The translations under genes and the position numbers were made by a program. Positions 8,328 through 15,916 of a stretch of DNA of 64,000 nt are shown piece by piece (position 1 is the stretch's first letter; every line of letters begins with the position of its first letter). The stretch comes from Cellulomonas telluris (lineage in GTDB: Bacteria > Actinomycetota > Actinomycetes > Actinomycetales > Cellulomonadaceae): positions 620,001 through 684,000 of the forward strand of contig NZ_QXFN01000004.1 in NCBI RefSeq assembly GCF_004886325.1. The letters run 5' to 3'. The notes beneath the pieces were generated by a model, which saw only the letters and a program-made list of their open reading frames with translations, had not been told where the DNA came from and made no database searches.

Positions 8328-8603
8328 ATGACCGGGACGAGCGCGGCGGTGCACACGCTCACCGTGCGGTACTTCGCGGCGGCGCACGAGGCCGCGGGCG
8401 TCGCGGAGGAACGGGTCGACGTGCCCGGCGGGACCACGGTCGGCGCCCTCCTCGACACGCTCGCCGCGCGGCACGGCGGCGCCCTGCGCGACGTGCTCGC
8501 CGTGTGCGCGCTGCTCGCGGACGGCACCCTGCACCGCGACCGGGACGCGCTGCTGGGCGCGCCGGCGGTCGTCGACGTGCTGCCGCCCTTCGCGGGGGGC
8601 TGA
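8328..8603 (+). CDS. moaD: Molybdopterin synthase sulfur carrier subunit MoaD
   Basis: A 91-residue ubiquitin-like protein ending in the diagnostic PFAGG double glycine, which is thiocarboxylated via an E1 enzyme such as the nearby MoeZ. It begins with a ten-residue extension before the beta-grasp fold (LTVRYFAAAHEAAG). ATG has GGAGG 6 nt upstream within the end of moaA, so the two genes form an operon. It converges with moaE, whose stop is only 20 nt away. Confidence 0.94.
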   Translation: MTGTSAAVHTLTVRYFAAAHEAAGVAEERVDVPGGTTVGALLDTLAARHGGALRDVLAVCALLADGTLHRDRDALLGAPAVVDVLPPFAGG

Positions 8604-8623
8604 CGCGCCGGACGCCGCGGGCG

Positions 8624-9082
8624 TCAGGCGCAGTTGACCCACTCGTGGGTGCCGTCGTCGAACACCTGCCGCTTCCACACGGGCAGGTGCTCCTTGACCT
8701 CGTCGACGAGCCGCGCCGCCGCGGCGAACGCCTCCTGCCGGTGCGCGGCGCTCACGGCGACGCCCAGCGCGCAGTCGCCGAGCGCGAGGGCGCCGACGCG
8801 GTGGACCACCGCGACGGCGTCGACGGGCGCGTCCTCGGTGACCGCGGCGACCACGCGGGCGAGGACGGCACCGGCGTCCGGGTGCGCGACGTACTCGAGG
8901 TCCGTCACGGTGCGCCCGTGGTCGTGGTCGCGGACCACGCCCGCGAACGTCACGACCGCGCCCGCGGCGGCGTCCGCCACGGCGTCCGCGAGCGCGGCGA
9001 CGTCCACGGCCTCCTCGGTGACGTCGGCGACCAGCACGCGGCGCGCAGGGGCGGTGCGGCGGGACGTGTCGTGCGGGCTCAC
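8624..9082 (-). CDS. moaE: Molybdopterin synthase catalytic subunit MoaE
   Basis: A 152-residue large subunit that, with MoaD, adds two dithiolene sulfurs to cyclic pyranopterin. Family features are GAVVTFAGVVRDHDHGR near the N-terminus, the HRVG motif, and VKEHLPVWKRQVFDDG containing the catalytic-type lysine. GTG at 9082 has TAGGGT ending 6 nt upstream, a leaderless arrangement. It diverges from the HTH-TOBE molybdate regulator across a 140-bp region. Confidence 0.93.
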   Translation of the reverse strand: MSPHDTSRRTAPARRVLVADVTEEAVDVAALADAVADAAAGAVVTFAGVVRDHDHGRTVTDLEYVAHPDAGAVLARVVAAVTEDAPVDAVAVVHRVGALALGDCALGVAVSAAHRQEAFAAAARLVDEVKEHLPVWKRQVFDDGTHEWVNCA

Positions 9083-9088
9083 GGCGCC

Positions 9089-9094
9089 ACCCTA
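9089..9094 (-). promoter_or_regulatory. -10 element of leaderless moaE promoter
   Basis: Minus-strand TAGGGT ends 6 nt before the GTG start at 9082. Confidence 0.55.
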
Positions 9095-9154
9095 GGCACG
9101 GCCGCAGTCCGCGCGTCGCGCGGTCCCGCGGGACGGCGGCGTCGAGCGCGGCGA

Positions 9155-9172
9155 ACGCCGCGGTTGCGGCGT
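9155..9172. promoter_or_regulatory. Perfect inverted repeat between moaE and the molybdate regulator
   Basis: ACGCCGC and GCGGCGT flank a GGTT centre (7+4+7). It lies about midway between the two divergent predicted start points (9082 and 9223). It is a candidate operator for the adjacent TOBE-domain regulator. The GC-rich composition makes a chance palindrome possible. Confidence 0.35.
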
Positions 9173-9210
9173 GCGCGTCCGCCGGATGCCGCAGCAGCGG
9201 GTGCCTGCCC

Positions 9211-9216
9211 TACGCT
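9211..9216 (+). promoter_or_regulatory. -10 element of the molybdate regulator-transporter operon
   Basis: TACGCT ends 6 nt before the ATG at 9223, predicting a leaderless mRNA for the regulator-modABC operon. Confidence 0.55.
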
Positions 9217-9222
9217 GACCGC

Positions 9223-9627
9223 ATGCGTTACCGCGTGGGTGAGGCCGCCCGTCTGCTGGCGGTCAGCGACGACACGGTCCGCCGCTGGGTGGAGGCGGGC
9301 CGGCTGCGCTCGACCCGCACGGCGTCGGGCCGCCACGAGATCGACGGCGTCGACCTGGCGCGCCTCGCGCAGGAGCTCGCCGACGAGGCGGGGTCCGGCG
9401 AGGACGGCCGCGCACGGCACTCCACCCGCAACCGCCTGCGCGGCATCGTCACCCGGGTGGTGCGCGACGGCGTGATGGCGCAGGTCGACATCCAGGCCGG
9501 GCCGTACCGCGTGGTGTCGCTGATCAGCCGCGAGGCGGCCGACGAGCTGGGGCTCGAGCCGGGCGTCGTCGCGGTGGCGTCGGTCAAGGCGACGAACGTC
9601 GCCGTCGAGCACGTCGAGCGCGCGTGA
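9223..9627 (+). CDS. Molybdate-responsive regulator: MerR/excisionase-type HTH plus TOBE domain
   Basis: A 134-residue protein. Residues 1-50 form a MerR/excisionase-like winged helix (YRVGEAARLLAVSDDTVRRWVEAGRL). Residues about 68-133 are a single TOBE/molbindin domain (STRNRLRGIVTRVVRDGVMAQVDIQAG...VSLISREAADELGL...VKATNVAVE) that binds molybdate-like oxyanions. This build is the actinobacterial counterpart of ModE. Its stop overlaps modA, so it probably regulates its own transport operon and perhaps the divergent moaE. Which direction of control it exerts cannot be seen. Confidence 0.85.
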   Translation: MRYRVGEAARLLAVSDDTVRRWVEAGRLRSTRTASGRHEIDGVDLARLAQELADEAGSGEDGRARHSTRNRLRGIVTRVVRDGVMAQVDIQAGPYRVVSLISREAADELGLEPGVVAVASVKATNVAVEHVERA

Positions 9628-10412
9628 ACGGCACGACGGTGCGCGTCCGCGGGGCGCTCGCCACCCTCGCGGCCGGGTGCCTCGCCGCCGGCTGCGCGGG
9701 CGGCGGTGCCGCGGTCCCCGCCGGGTCGTCCTCCCCCGGTCCCACGGGCACGGTCGTCGTGCTGGCGGCCGCGTCGCTGACGGACGTCCTCGCCGAGGTC
9801 GAGACCGCGCTGGAGGCGCGCCACCCGGGGCTGGACGTGCGCACGAGCCCGGCGGCGAGCTCCACGCTCGCCGCCCAGGTCGTCGCGGGCGCCCAGGCCG
9901 ACGTCCTCGTCACGGCGAGCGAGGCGACGACGGCCACCGTGACCGACGCGCTCGGCGGCGAGCCCGTCGTCGTGGCGCGCAACACCCTGCAGATCGCCGT
10001 GCCGGCGGGGAACCCCGGCGGCGTCACGGGGCTCGACGACCTCGCCGACCCCGACCTCACGGTGGCGCTGTGCGACCCGTCGGTGCCGTGCGGCGCGGTC
10101 GCGGCCGAGGTCCTCGCCTCGGCCGGCGTCACCGCCGCGCCCGACACGCTCGAGCAGGACGTGCGGGCCGTGCTCACGAAGGTCCGGCTGCGGGAGGTGG
10201 ACGCCGCGCTCGTCTTCCGCACCGACGTCCTGGCCGGGGGCGACGCCGTCGAGGGCGTCGCCGTCCCCCCCGAGCACGCGGTGGCGACGGCGTACCCGGC
10301 CCTCGTCCTGCCCGACGCGCCGAACCCGGCGGCGGCGCGCGCCGTCGTCGACCACCTGCGCTCCCCCGCCGGCGTCGAGGCGCTGCGCGCGGCGGGTTTC
10401 ACCACGCCGTGA
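9624..10412 (+). CDS. modA: Molybdate ABC transporter substrate-binding lipoprotein ModA
   Basis: A 262-residue exported lipoprotein. The signal peptide ends in the lipobox LAAGC (Cys at residue 24). The mature part has the ModA features AAASLTDVLAEVE near its start, the QVVAGAQADVLVTA binding-loop region, and NTLQIAVPAGNP. It captures molybdate or tungstate outside the membrane and delivers it to ModBC. GTG start overlaps the regulator gene (GTGA). Operon order is regulator, modA, modB, modC. Confidence 0.93.
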   Translation: MNGTTVRVRGALATLAAGCLAAGCAGGGAAVPAGSSSPGPTGTVVVLAAASLTDVLAEVETALEARHPGLDVRTSPAASSTLAAQVVAGAQADVLVTASEATTATVTDALGGEPVVVARNTLQIAVPAGNPGGVTGLDDLADPDLTVALCDPSVPCGAVAAEVLASAGVTAAPDTLEQDVRAVLTKVRLREVDAALVFRTDVLAGGDAVEGVAVPPEHAVATAYPALVLPDAPNPAAARAVVDHLRSPAGVEALRAAGFTTP

Positions 10413-11236
10413 CCCGCCGCCGCGCCCCTGTCGCGCTGCTCGCACCGGCCGCGCTCGGGCTCGTCCTGCTGGTCGCCCCGCTCCTCGCGCTCGTCGTCGC
10501 GACCCCGTGGGGCGACCTGGCCGCGCGCGTCCTGGCGCCCGAGGTCCTCGACGCCCTGCGGCTGTCGCTGCTCACCGCGGGCGTCAGCACCGCGCTGTGC
10601 GTGCTGGTCGGCGTGCCGCTGGCCTGGGTCCTCGCGCGGACCGACCTGCCCGGCCGGGCGCTCGTGCGCGCCCTCGTCACGGTGCCGCTCGTCCTGCCGC
10701 CCGTCGTCGGCGGCGTGGCGCTGCTGCTCCTGCTCGGGCGTCAGGGGCTGCTCGGCCGCCACCTCGACGCGTGGTTCGGCGTGACGGTGCCGTTCACGTC
10801 CGCCGCGGTCGTGCTCGCGCAGACGTTCGTCGCGCTGCCGTTCCTCGTCCTCGCCGTCGAGGGCGCGATCGCCGGCACGGACGAGCGGCGCGAGCTCGCC
10901 GCCGCCACGCTGGGCGCGTCCCGCTGGTACGTCACGCGCCGGGTGACCCTGCCGGCCGCGGCGCCGGGCATCGCCGCCGGGGCCGCGCTGTGCTTCGCCC
11001 GGGCGCTGGGCGAGTTCGGGGCGACCCTGACGTTCGCCGGCAGCTTCCCCGGCACGACGCGCACGATGCCGCTCGCGGTGTACCTCGCGCTCGACACCGA
11101 CCCGCAGGCCGCCGTCGCCATGTCGCTGCTGCTGCTCGTGCTGTCCGTCGCGGTGCTGGTCGCGCTGCGCGGCCGGTGGGTGGGCGGGATCACGGGCGCG
11201 CGCACGGCGCCGGCCCGCACCACGGTGCCGTCGTGA
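10409..11236 (+). CDS. modB: Molybdate ABC transporter permease ModB
   Basis: A 275-residue membrane protein with about five to six hydrophobic segments and the binding-protein-dependent transport EAA loop ELAAATLGASRWYVTRRVTLP, which docks the ATPase. Conserved PLVLPPVVGGVALLLLLG and FARALGEFGATLTFAG are typical of ModB. GTG start overlaps modA, and its end overlaps modC, both by 4 nt, indicating translational coupling. Confidence 0.94.
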   Translation: MTRRRAPVALLAPAALGLVLLVAPLLALVVATPWGDLAARVLAPEVLDALRLSLLTAGVSTALCVLVGVPLAWVLARTDLPGRALVRALVTVPLVLPPVVGGVALLLLLGRQGLLGRHLDAWFGVTVPFTSAAVVLAQTFVALPFLVLAVEGAIAGTDERRELAAATLGASRWYVTRRVTLPAAAPGIAAGAALCFARALGEFGATLTFAGSFPGTTRTMPLAVYLALDTDPQAAVAMSLLLLVLSVAVLVALRGRWVGGITGARTAPARTTVPS

Positions 11237-12024
11237 GCCGCGTCGCCCCCGGCCACGGAGACGGCCTCGACGCGCACCTCGTCGTCGAGCGCGGCACGTG
11301 GCGCCTCGACGTCCGCCTCGCCGTCGCGCCCGGCCGGGTGCTCGCCGTCCTCGGGCCCAACGGCGGGGGCAAGTCCACCGCCGTCGCCGCCCTGGCGGGC
11401 CTCGTCCCCCTCCGCAGCGGGCACGTGCGGCTCGGCGGCCGGACGCTCACGGACGCGACCTCCGGCGTCGACCTGCCCCCCGAGCGGCGCGGGCTCGGCG
11501 TCGTCCTGCAGGACGTGCTCCTCGTGCCGCACCTGTCTGCTCGCGAGAACGTCGCGTTCGGCCGCCGAGCCGCCGGCGAGCGGGCGCGCGACGCCCGCCG
11601 GCACGCCGACGCGCTGCTCGACGACCTCGGCCTGACCGCGCACGTCCGCACCCGCGCCGACCGGCTGTCGGGCGGGCAGGCGCAACGGGTCGCGCTGGCC
11701 CGAGCCCTGGCCGTCGAGCCGGCCGCGCTCGTCCTCGACGAGCCGTTCGCCGCGCTCGACGCGCACGCCCGCGCCCACGTCCGCGCGGTGGCCGACCGGC
11801 ACGTGCGCACCCGGGCGGTGCCGCTCGTGCTCGTGACGCACGACCTCGCCGACGCGCGCGCCCTCGCCGACGAGGTGGCGGTCCTCGAGGGCGGCCGGGT
11901 CGTCCAGCGCGGCGCCCCGGAGGACCTCGTCGCGGCCCCGGCCACGGCGTACGTCGCCGGACTCGCGGGCGCCGGTCACGACGAGCGCCCGCCCGGCTCG
12001 CCGACGCCTACGGTGGGGACGTGA
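11233..12024 (+). CDS. modC: Molybdate ABC transporter ATPase ModC
   Basis: A 263-residue ABC ATPase: Walker A GPNGGGKST, Q-loop at VVLQDVLLVPHLSARENV, signature LSGGQAQRVALARAL, Walker B ALVLDEPFAALD and switch VTHD. It is shorter than ModC proteins that carry a C-terminal TOBE domain. Here the molybdate-sensing TOBE is instead in the first gene of the operon. Its 3' end contains the -10 element and start of mobA. Confidence 0.92.
   Translation: MSRVAPGHGDGLDAHLVVERGTWRLDVRLAVAPGRVLAVLGPNGGGKSTAVAALAGLVPLRSGHVRLGGRTLTDATSGVDLPPERRGLGVVLQDVLLVPHLSARENVAFGRRAAGERARDARRHADALLDDLGLTAHVRTRADRLSGGQAQRVALARALAVEPAALVLDEPFAALDAHARAHVRAVADRHVRTRAVPLVLVTHDLADARALADEVAVLEGGRVVQRGAPEDLVAAPATAYVAGLAGAGHDERPPGSPTPTVGT
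12009..12014 (+). promoter_or_regulatory. -10 element of leaderless mobA promoter inside modC
   Basis: TACGGT ends 6 nt before the GTG start of mobA at 12021, within the last codons of modC. It suggests mobA has its own start in addition to read-through from the mod operon. Confidence 0.5.
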
Positions 12025-12650
12025 GCGCGCCCGGGCCCGACGTCCTGGTCGTCGTCCCGGCCGGCGGCACCTCGCGCCGCATGGGCGGCGGCGACAAGAC
12101 CGCCCTGGACGTCGGGGGCCGCACCGTGCTGGAGCGGCTGCTCGCCGACCTCGCCCCGCTGCCCACCGTGGTCGTCGCCGACCCGCCCGCCGCCGCGGTG
12201 CGCGCACGCACCCGGCACGTGCGGTGGTGCCGCGAGGACCCGCCGGGCGCCGGCCCGCTCGCCGCCCTCGCCGCCGGTCTCGCCCGCGCACCGGACGCGC
12301 GGGTGCTCGTCGCCGTCGCCGGCGACCAGCCGTTCGCCGGACGTGCCGTGCCCGCGCTCCTGGCGGCGCTCGACGCCGCACCCGACGCCGACGCCGCGGC
12401 GGCCGCGGAGCCCGACGGCCGGCTCCAGCCCCTGCTCGCCGCGTACCGCACGGCGGCCGTCGCCGCCGTGCTGCGCGGCCCGGTCGCCGACCGCCCCGTG
12501 CGGTCGCTGTGGGCGGGCCTGCGCGTCGTGCCCGTGCCGCTGCCCGCGGCCCAGCTGCTCGACGTCGACGCGCCCGACGACCTGGCGCGGGCGCGCCGTG
12601 CCGTCCCGCACGCCCGTCCCGCCGGGCGCACCGGTCCCGGCACGGGCTGA
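12021..12650 (+). CDS. mobA: Molybdenum cofactor guanylyltransferase MobA
   Basis: A 209-residue nucleotidyltransferase that adds GMP to Mo-molybdopterin, giving the MGD cofactor used by NasA. The N-terminal signature is PAGGTSRRMGGGDKTALDVGG. GDQPFAG in the middle carries the metal-binding Asp, and QPLLAAYR follows. GTG start overlaps modC by 4 nt and also has its own leaderless-type -10. It converges with a DUF6457 gene, a known frequent neighbour of mobA in actinobacteria. Confidence 0.92.
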   Translation: MSAPGPDVLVVVPAGGTSRRMGGGDKTALDVGGRTVLERLLADLAPLPTVVVADPPAAAVRARTRHVRWCREDPPGAGPLAALAAGLARAPDARVLVAVAGDQPFAGRAVPALLAALDAAPDADAAAAAEPDGRLQPLLAAYRTAAVAAVLRGPVADRPVRSLWAGLRVVPVPLPAAQLLDVDAPDDLARARRAVPHARPAGRTGPGTG

Positions 12651-12663
12651 ACGTCTCCGCGCG

Positions 12664-12942
12664 TCAGCCCTGCGTCGCCTCGCGCGCGCGCAGCTCGCGC
12701 TCCACCTCCGCCAGCGCGGTGCGCACCCGTGCCGCCGTCTCCGCGGCGCCGCCGCCGGCACTGCCCGCCGCCACGCCGACCAGGAACGCGGTCATCGGGC
12801 CCGCCGGGCGCACGACGCCGTGCGCCACGTCGCGGACCATGCCGAGCACGGGCGGCGTGGTCTCCTCGACCAGCGCCCGGTCCACGCCGAGCACGTCGGC
12901 GACGTGCGCGAGCCAGTCGTACAGCGGTTCCGCGTCCGGCAT
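12664..12942 (-). CDS. DUF6457-type protein, molybdenum-cofactor neighbourhood
   Basis: A 92-residue mainly helical protein beginning PDAEPLYDWLAHVADVLGVD and containing PPVLGMVRDVAHGVVRPAGPMTAFLVG followed by a Gly/Ala-rich turn. In many actinobacteria this domain is next to, or fused to, MobA-like transferases, so it probably assists cofactor synthesis. The exact role is unknown. ATG at 12942 is preceded by GGGGAGG. A TAGGCT -10-like element lies at 12990-12995, giving a leader of about 40 nt. Confidence 0.75.
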   Translation of the reverse strand: MPDAEPLYDWLAHVADVLGVDRALVEETTPPVLGMVRDVAHGVVRPAGPMTAFLVGVAAGSAGGGAAETAARVRTALAEVERELRAREATQG

Positions 12943-12989
12943 GCGTGCCTCCCCGTGGCGGCGGGCGGCCCGCCCGCCCGGCGTCGGCG

Positions 12990-12995
12990 AGCCTA
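12990..12995 (-). promoter_or_regulatory. -10-like element upstream of the DUF6457 gene
   Basis: Minus-strand TAGGCT lies just after the stop of the upstream gene and about 48 nt before the ATG at 12942, where a Shine-Dalgarno sequence is present. Confidence 0.4.
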
Positions 12996-13006
12996 CGCGC
13001 GCCGGG

Positions 13007-13537
13007 TCAGGCGTCGTCGCTCGACGACGTGCCCAGGTGCGGGGCGAACGCCTTCTCCCGCGCACGGGAGGCCAGGTGCTCGATGCGCTCCGCCTGGTCC
13101 CGCGAGCGCTCCACGAACCGCTCGATCCGGGCCTCGTCGAGCCCCAGCTGGTCGGCGTGCTCGCGCAGCGTCACCCAGCCCATGCGCTTGCCCTCCAGCC
13201 CGGACCGGACGATCTCCAGCTCGAGCACGAGGGATAGCGGCGAGCGGCCGACGACCCGCCCGTTCGGCTTGAGCCGTGCGACGCGCTCGCCGAGCGCGGC
13301 GGCCAGCGCCTTCCACCGCGACAGCGGCAGGCCCAGGTCCTGCGCGGTGGCGACGTGCGTCGCCCGCTCCTCCCGCAGCTCGTCGGCGAGACGTGCCAGC
13401 GGGGCGCGCATGTCCCCGATCTCCTCGACCTGGCTCAGCCGGGTCAGGCGCGAGATCACGGCCGAGGCGCCGGCGACGTGGTCCGCGAGGTACGTCGCCA
13501 GCAGGGTGCGGTCGATCTCGGGCTGCTGCGTGCTCAT
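13007..13537 (-). CDS. Conserved-looking all-helical protein of unknown function
   Basis: I do not recognise this family. The 176-residue protein has no signal peptide or membrane segment. It is predicted to be almost entirely alpha-helical with many Arg/Glu/Leu heptad-like stretches (LARLADELREERATHVATA, RFVERSRDQAERIEHLASRAREKA). A central segment GERVARLKPNGRVVGRSPLSLVLELEIVRSGLEGKRMGW looks like a compact bundle. The ATG at 13537 is preceded by GGAGGAG. Upstream in-frame codons have no better start. Confidence 0.65.
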   Translation of the reverse strand: MSTQQPEIDRTLLATYLADHVAGASAVISRLTRLSQVEEIGDMRAPLARLADELREERATHVATAQDLGLPLSRWKALAAALGERVARLKPNGRVVGRSPLSLVLELEIVRSGLEGKRMGWVTLREHADQLGLDEARIERFVERSRDQAERIEHLASRAREKAFAPHLGTSSSDDA

Positions 13538-13602
13538 CGCTCCTCCGCTCGCGCGTGACCGCCGCACGGCCGTGGCCGCCCGGCGTGGGTGGTGTCGATG
13601 CT

Positions 13603-13617
13603 GGGCCCTCGGGGCCC
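13603..13617 (-). terminator. Short GC hairpin downstream of the glycosyltransferase-GtrA gene
   Basis: GGGCCC, loop TCG, GGGCCC. It lies between the stop at 13647 and the next minus-strand start at 13537. No U-tract follows, as is usual in this genome. Confidence 0.4.
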
Positions 13618-13646
13618 GCGGCGCCAGGCGAGAGCGGCGGTGACGG

Positions 13647-14861
13647 TCAGGCGCGGTCGGACGGCAGCACGACGTCGGGCTCGCCGAGCAGCGGCGTCAC
13701 CGCGTCGGGACGGTCCGCTGCGGCGACGGCGGCGGCCGCCGGCGTGGTCAGGCGCACGCGGCGACGGCTCGCGCGCGGCCGGTAGACGATCCGGGAGTGG
13801 AACGTGAAGCGGGCGACGAACGCGACGACGAGGGTGATGGCCGTCGCGAGCACGGCCGCCACGTGCATCGTCTCCACCAGCAGGGCCATGACCGGCATCC
13901 GCAGGAGCGTCTCGACGTTGTTGAACGTGAACGACTGCCCGAACCGTGCCCAGGCGCCCTTGCCCTCGTGCCGCAGGTCGCGGAACACGAAGCGCTCCTG
14001 CAGCAGGAAGTTGCCGACGATCGTGAGCTCGGCCGCGACGATCGCGGCGAGGAGCCAGCCGGCGCCGAGCGAGGTCAGCGCCGCGACGACCGCGACGTTC
14101 ACCAGCGCGCCGAAGCCGCCGATGATCGCGAACCGCGACATGCGGCCGAAGCGCAGCCCGCCGAGCTGCCAGAGGAAGTGCAGCCCCTGGGCGACGTTCG
14201 CCTTCGAGCGTCCCGCGAACCGCTCCCCGAACACGAACGGCACCTCGACGACCCGCATGGGGTGGCGGGCGAGGATCTCGAGCAGGATCTTGAAGCCGCG
14301 GGGGCGCAGGACCTCGAGGTCGACGGCGCTGCGCCGCACGAGGAAGAAGCCCGTCATCGGGTCCGAGCAGTCCCGCAGCCGCACCGGGAACATGGCGCGG
14401 GTGACCGCGGTGGACGTGGACGACACCGCCTGCCGCACCGCGCCGGAGAGGCCGGCGCTGCTGCCGTCGCCGACGTACCGCGAGGCGACGACGACGTCGA
14501 CGTCGTCCTCGGCGGCCCGCGCCACCATGGTGGGGATCAGCTCGGGCGGGTGCTGCAGGTCGCCGTCCATCACCAGGCACAGCGGCGCGGACGAGGCGCG
14601 CAGACCCTCGGCGACGGCGCCGCCCAGCCCGCCCACCGGGTCCTCGCGGTGCAGGACCCGCACGGGCATGCCCGCGGTCGGCGCGACCGCGCGCACGACG
14701 TCCGCGGTGTCGTCGGTCGAGTCGTCGACGAACAGCAGCTCGGCGTCGAGCCCCCGGGTCGCGGCGGCGACACGACGGACGAGCTCGGGCACGTTCGGCG
14801 CCTCGTTGAACGTCGGGACGACGACGGTGAGCCGCGGCGTGCTCGGCGACGGTCCGGTCAT
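13647..14861 (-). CDS. Polyprenol-phosphate glycosyltransferase (GT2) fused to GtrA-like membrane domain
   Basis: A 404-residue protein. Residues about 8-240 are a GT-A glycosyltransferase of the dolichol/polyprenol-phosphate mannose synthase type: VVVPTFNEAPNVPELV, FVDDSTDDT, VMDGDLQHPPELIP and DPMTGFFLVRR. Residues about 250-375 form a GtrA-like four-helix membrane domain (FAIIGGFGALVNVAV, NFLLQERFVFRD). It likely moves a sugar from a nucleotide donor to undecaprenyl or decaprenyl phosphate at the membrane for cell-wall glycan or protein glycosylation. ATG at 14861 follows GAGGGTGAG. Sugar specificity cannot be read. Confidence 0.85.
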   Translation of the reverse strand: MTGPSPSTPRLTVVVPTFNEAPNVPELVRRVAAATRGLDAELLFVDDSTDDTADVVRAVAPTAGMPVRVLHREDPVGGLGGAVAEGLRASSAPLCLVMDGDLQHPPELIPTMVARAAEDDVDVVVASRYVGDGSSAGLSGAVRQAVSSTSTAVTRAMFPVRLRDCSDPMTGFFLVRRSAVDLEVLRPRGFKILLEILARHPMRVVEVPFVFGERFAGRSKANVAQGLHFLWQLGGLRFGRMSRFAIIGGFGALVNVAVVAALTSLGAGWLLAAIVAAELTIVGNFLLQERFVFRDLRHEGKGAWARFGQSFTFNNVETLLRMPVMALLVETMHVAAVLATAITLVVAFVARFTFHSRIVYRPRASRRRVRLTTPAAAAVAAADRPDAVTPLLGEPDVVLPSDRA

Positions 14862-15029
14862 CTCACCCTCGTTCACGCTCGTGGTGCTCCTGCACCGCTC
14901 GGCCCAGGAGGTCCCCGGCGACCCGGTCACGGTAGCCGACCGTCCTGAGACGGCAGAAGGGACCGAACCGGCGAAACGCTTCACCCAGTCTCCGCGCGGC
15001 CGGGGCCCGGCGCACGGCAGCATGGGTCC

Positions 15030-15824
15030 GTGCAGCGCGACGTCTCCGCCCACCTGTCCGTGACGGTCCGCTCGGCCGCGACCCTCGTCCTCGAGGTGGC
15101 CGTGGCCCTCGGGCACGACCCGCAGGAGGAGCTGGCGGTGACGCTCGACGGCGTCCCGGCCACCGTCCGCGAGCTCGCGGGGCCGCACGGCACCCGCCTG
15201 CACGTGGTGACCGCGGAGCCCGGGACGCTCGTCGTCGACTACCGCGCGACGGTGCCCGGGGCCGGCGCGCAGCCGCCCGGGACCGACGAGCCGGACCGCC
15301 TGTGGTTCCTGCGGCCGAGCCGCTACTGCGAGTCCGACACCCTCGGTCCCACGGCACGCGCCCAGTTCGCGGGGCTCGCGGGCGCCGACCTGCTCGCCGC
15401 CGTGTCGTCGTGGGTCGGCACGCAGCTCGCGTACGTGCCGGGGTCGAGCCAGCCGACCGACGGCGCCGTGAGCACGCTGCTCGCACGGCGCGGCGTCTGC
15501 CGCGACTACGCCCACCTCGTCGTGGCGCTGCTGCGCGCGCTCGACGTGCCGGCGCGCCTGGTGGCGGTCTACGCCCCGGGGCTCGCGCCGATGGACTTCC
15601 ACGCGGTCGCCGAGGCGTGGGTCGACGGCGCCTGGCGTGTCGTGGACGCGACGACGCTCGCCCCGCGCGCGTCCCTCGTGCGGGTCGCCACGGGCCGCGA
15701 CGCGTCGGACACCGCCTTCCTCACCGTGCACGGCGGCGTGGCGGTGCTCGAGGAGGTCACGGTCGCGGCGGTCGCGCAGACCCTCCCCGACGACGACGTG
15801 CGCTCGCTGGTGTCGATCGGCTGA
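15030..15824 (+). CDS. Transglutaminase-like cysteine protease-fold protein
   Basis: A 264-residue soluble protein with an N-terminal beta-rich region (residues 1-105, Bact_transglu_N-like) and a transglutaminase core. The catalytic triad is visible as Cys in RRGVCRDYAHL, His in MDFHAVAEAWVDG and Asp in WRVVDATT. The pattern matches bacterial transglutaminase-like proteins, which may cleave or cross-link peptides. The substrate is unknown. No signal peptide is seen. The GTG at 15030 has CAGCAT ending 6 nt upstream, a weak leaderless element. It precedes glgX by 92 nt on the same strand. Confidence 0.82.
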   Translation: MQRDVSAHLSVTVRSAATLVLEVAVALGHDPQEELAVTLDGVPATVRELAGPHGTRLHVVTAEPGTLVVDYRATVPGAGAQPPGTDEPDRLWFLRPSRYCESDTLGPTARAQFAGLAGADLLAAVSSWVGTQLAYVPGSSQPTDGAVSTLLARRGVCRDYAHLVVALLRALDVPARLVAVYAPGLAPMDFHAVAEAWVDGAWRVVDATTLAPRASLVRVATGRDASDTAFLTVHGGVAVLEEVTVAAVAQTLPDDDVRSLVSIG

Positions 15825-15916
15825 CGACGGCGGCGGCGCTGTGACCTTGGTCGTCGCGGCGCCCGGGGGTCCCGCTCGACAGGCCGACCCGACCGCTCGC
15901 TGGCACGCTGTCCACC

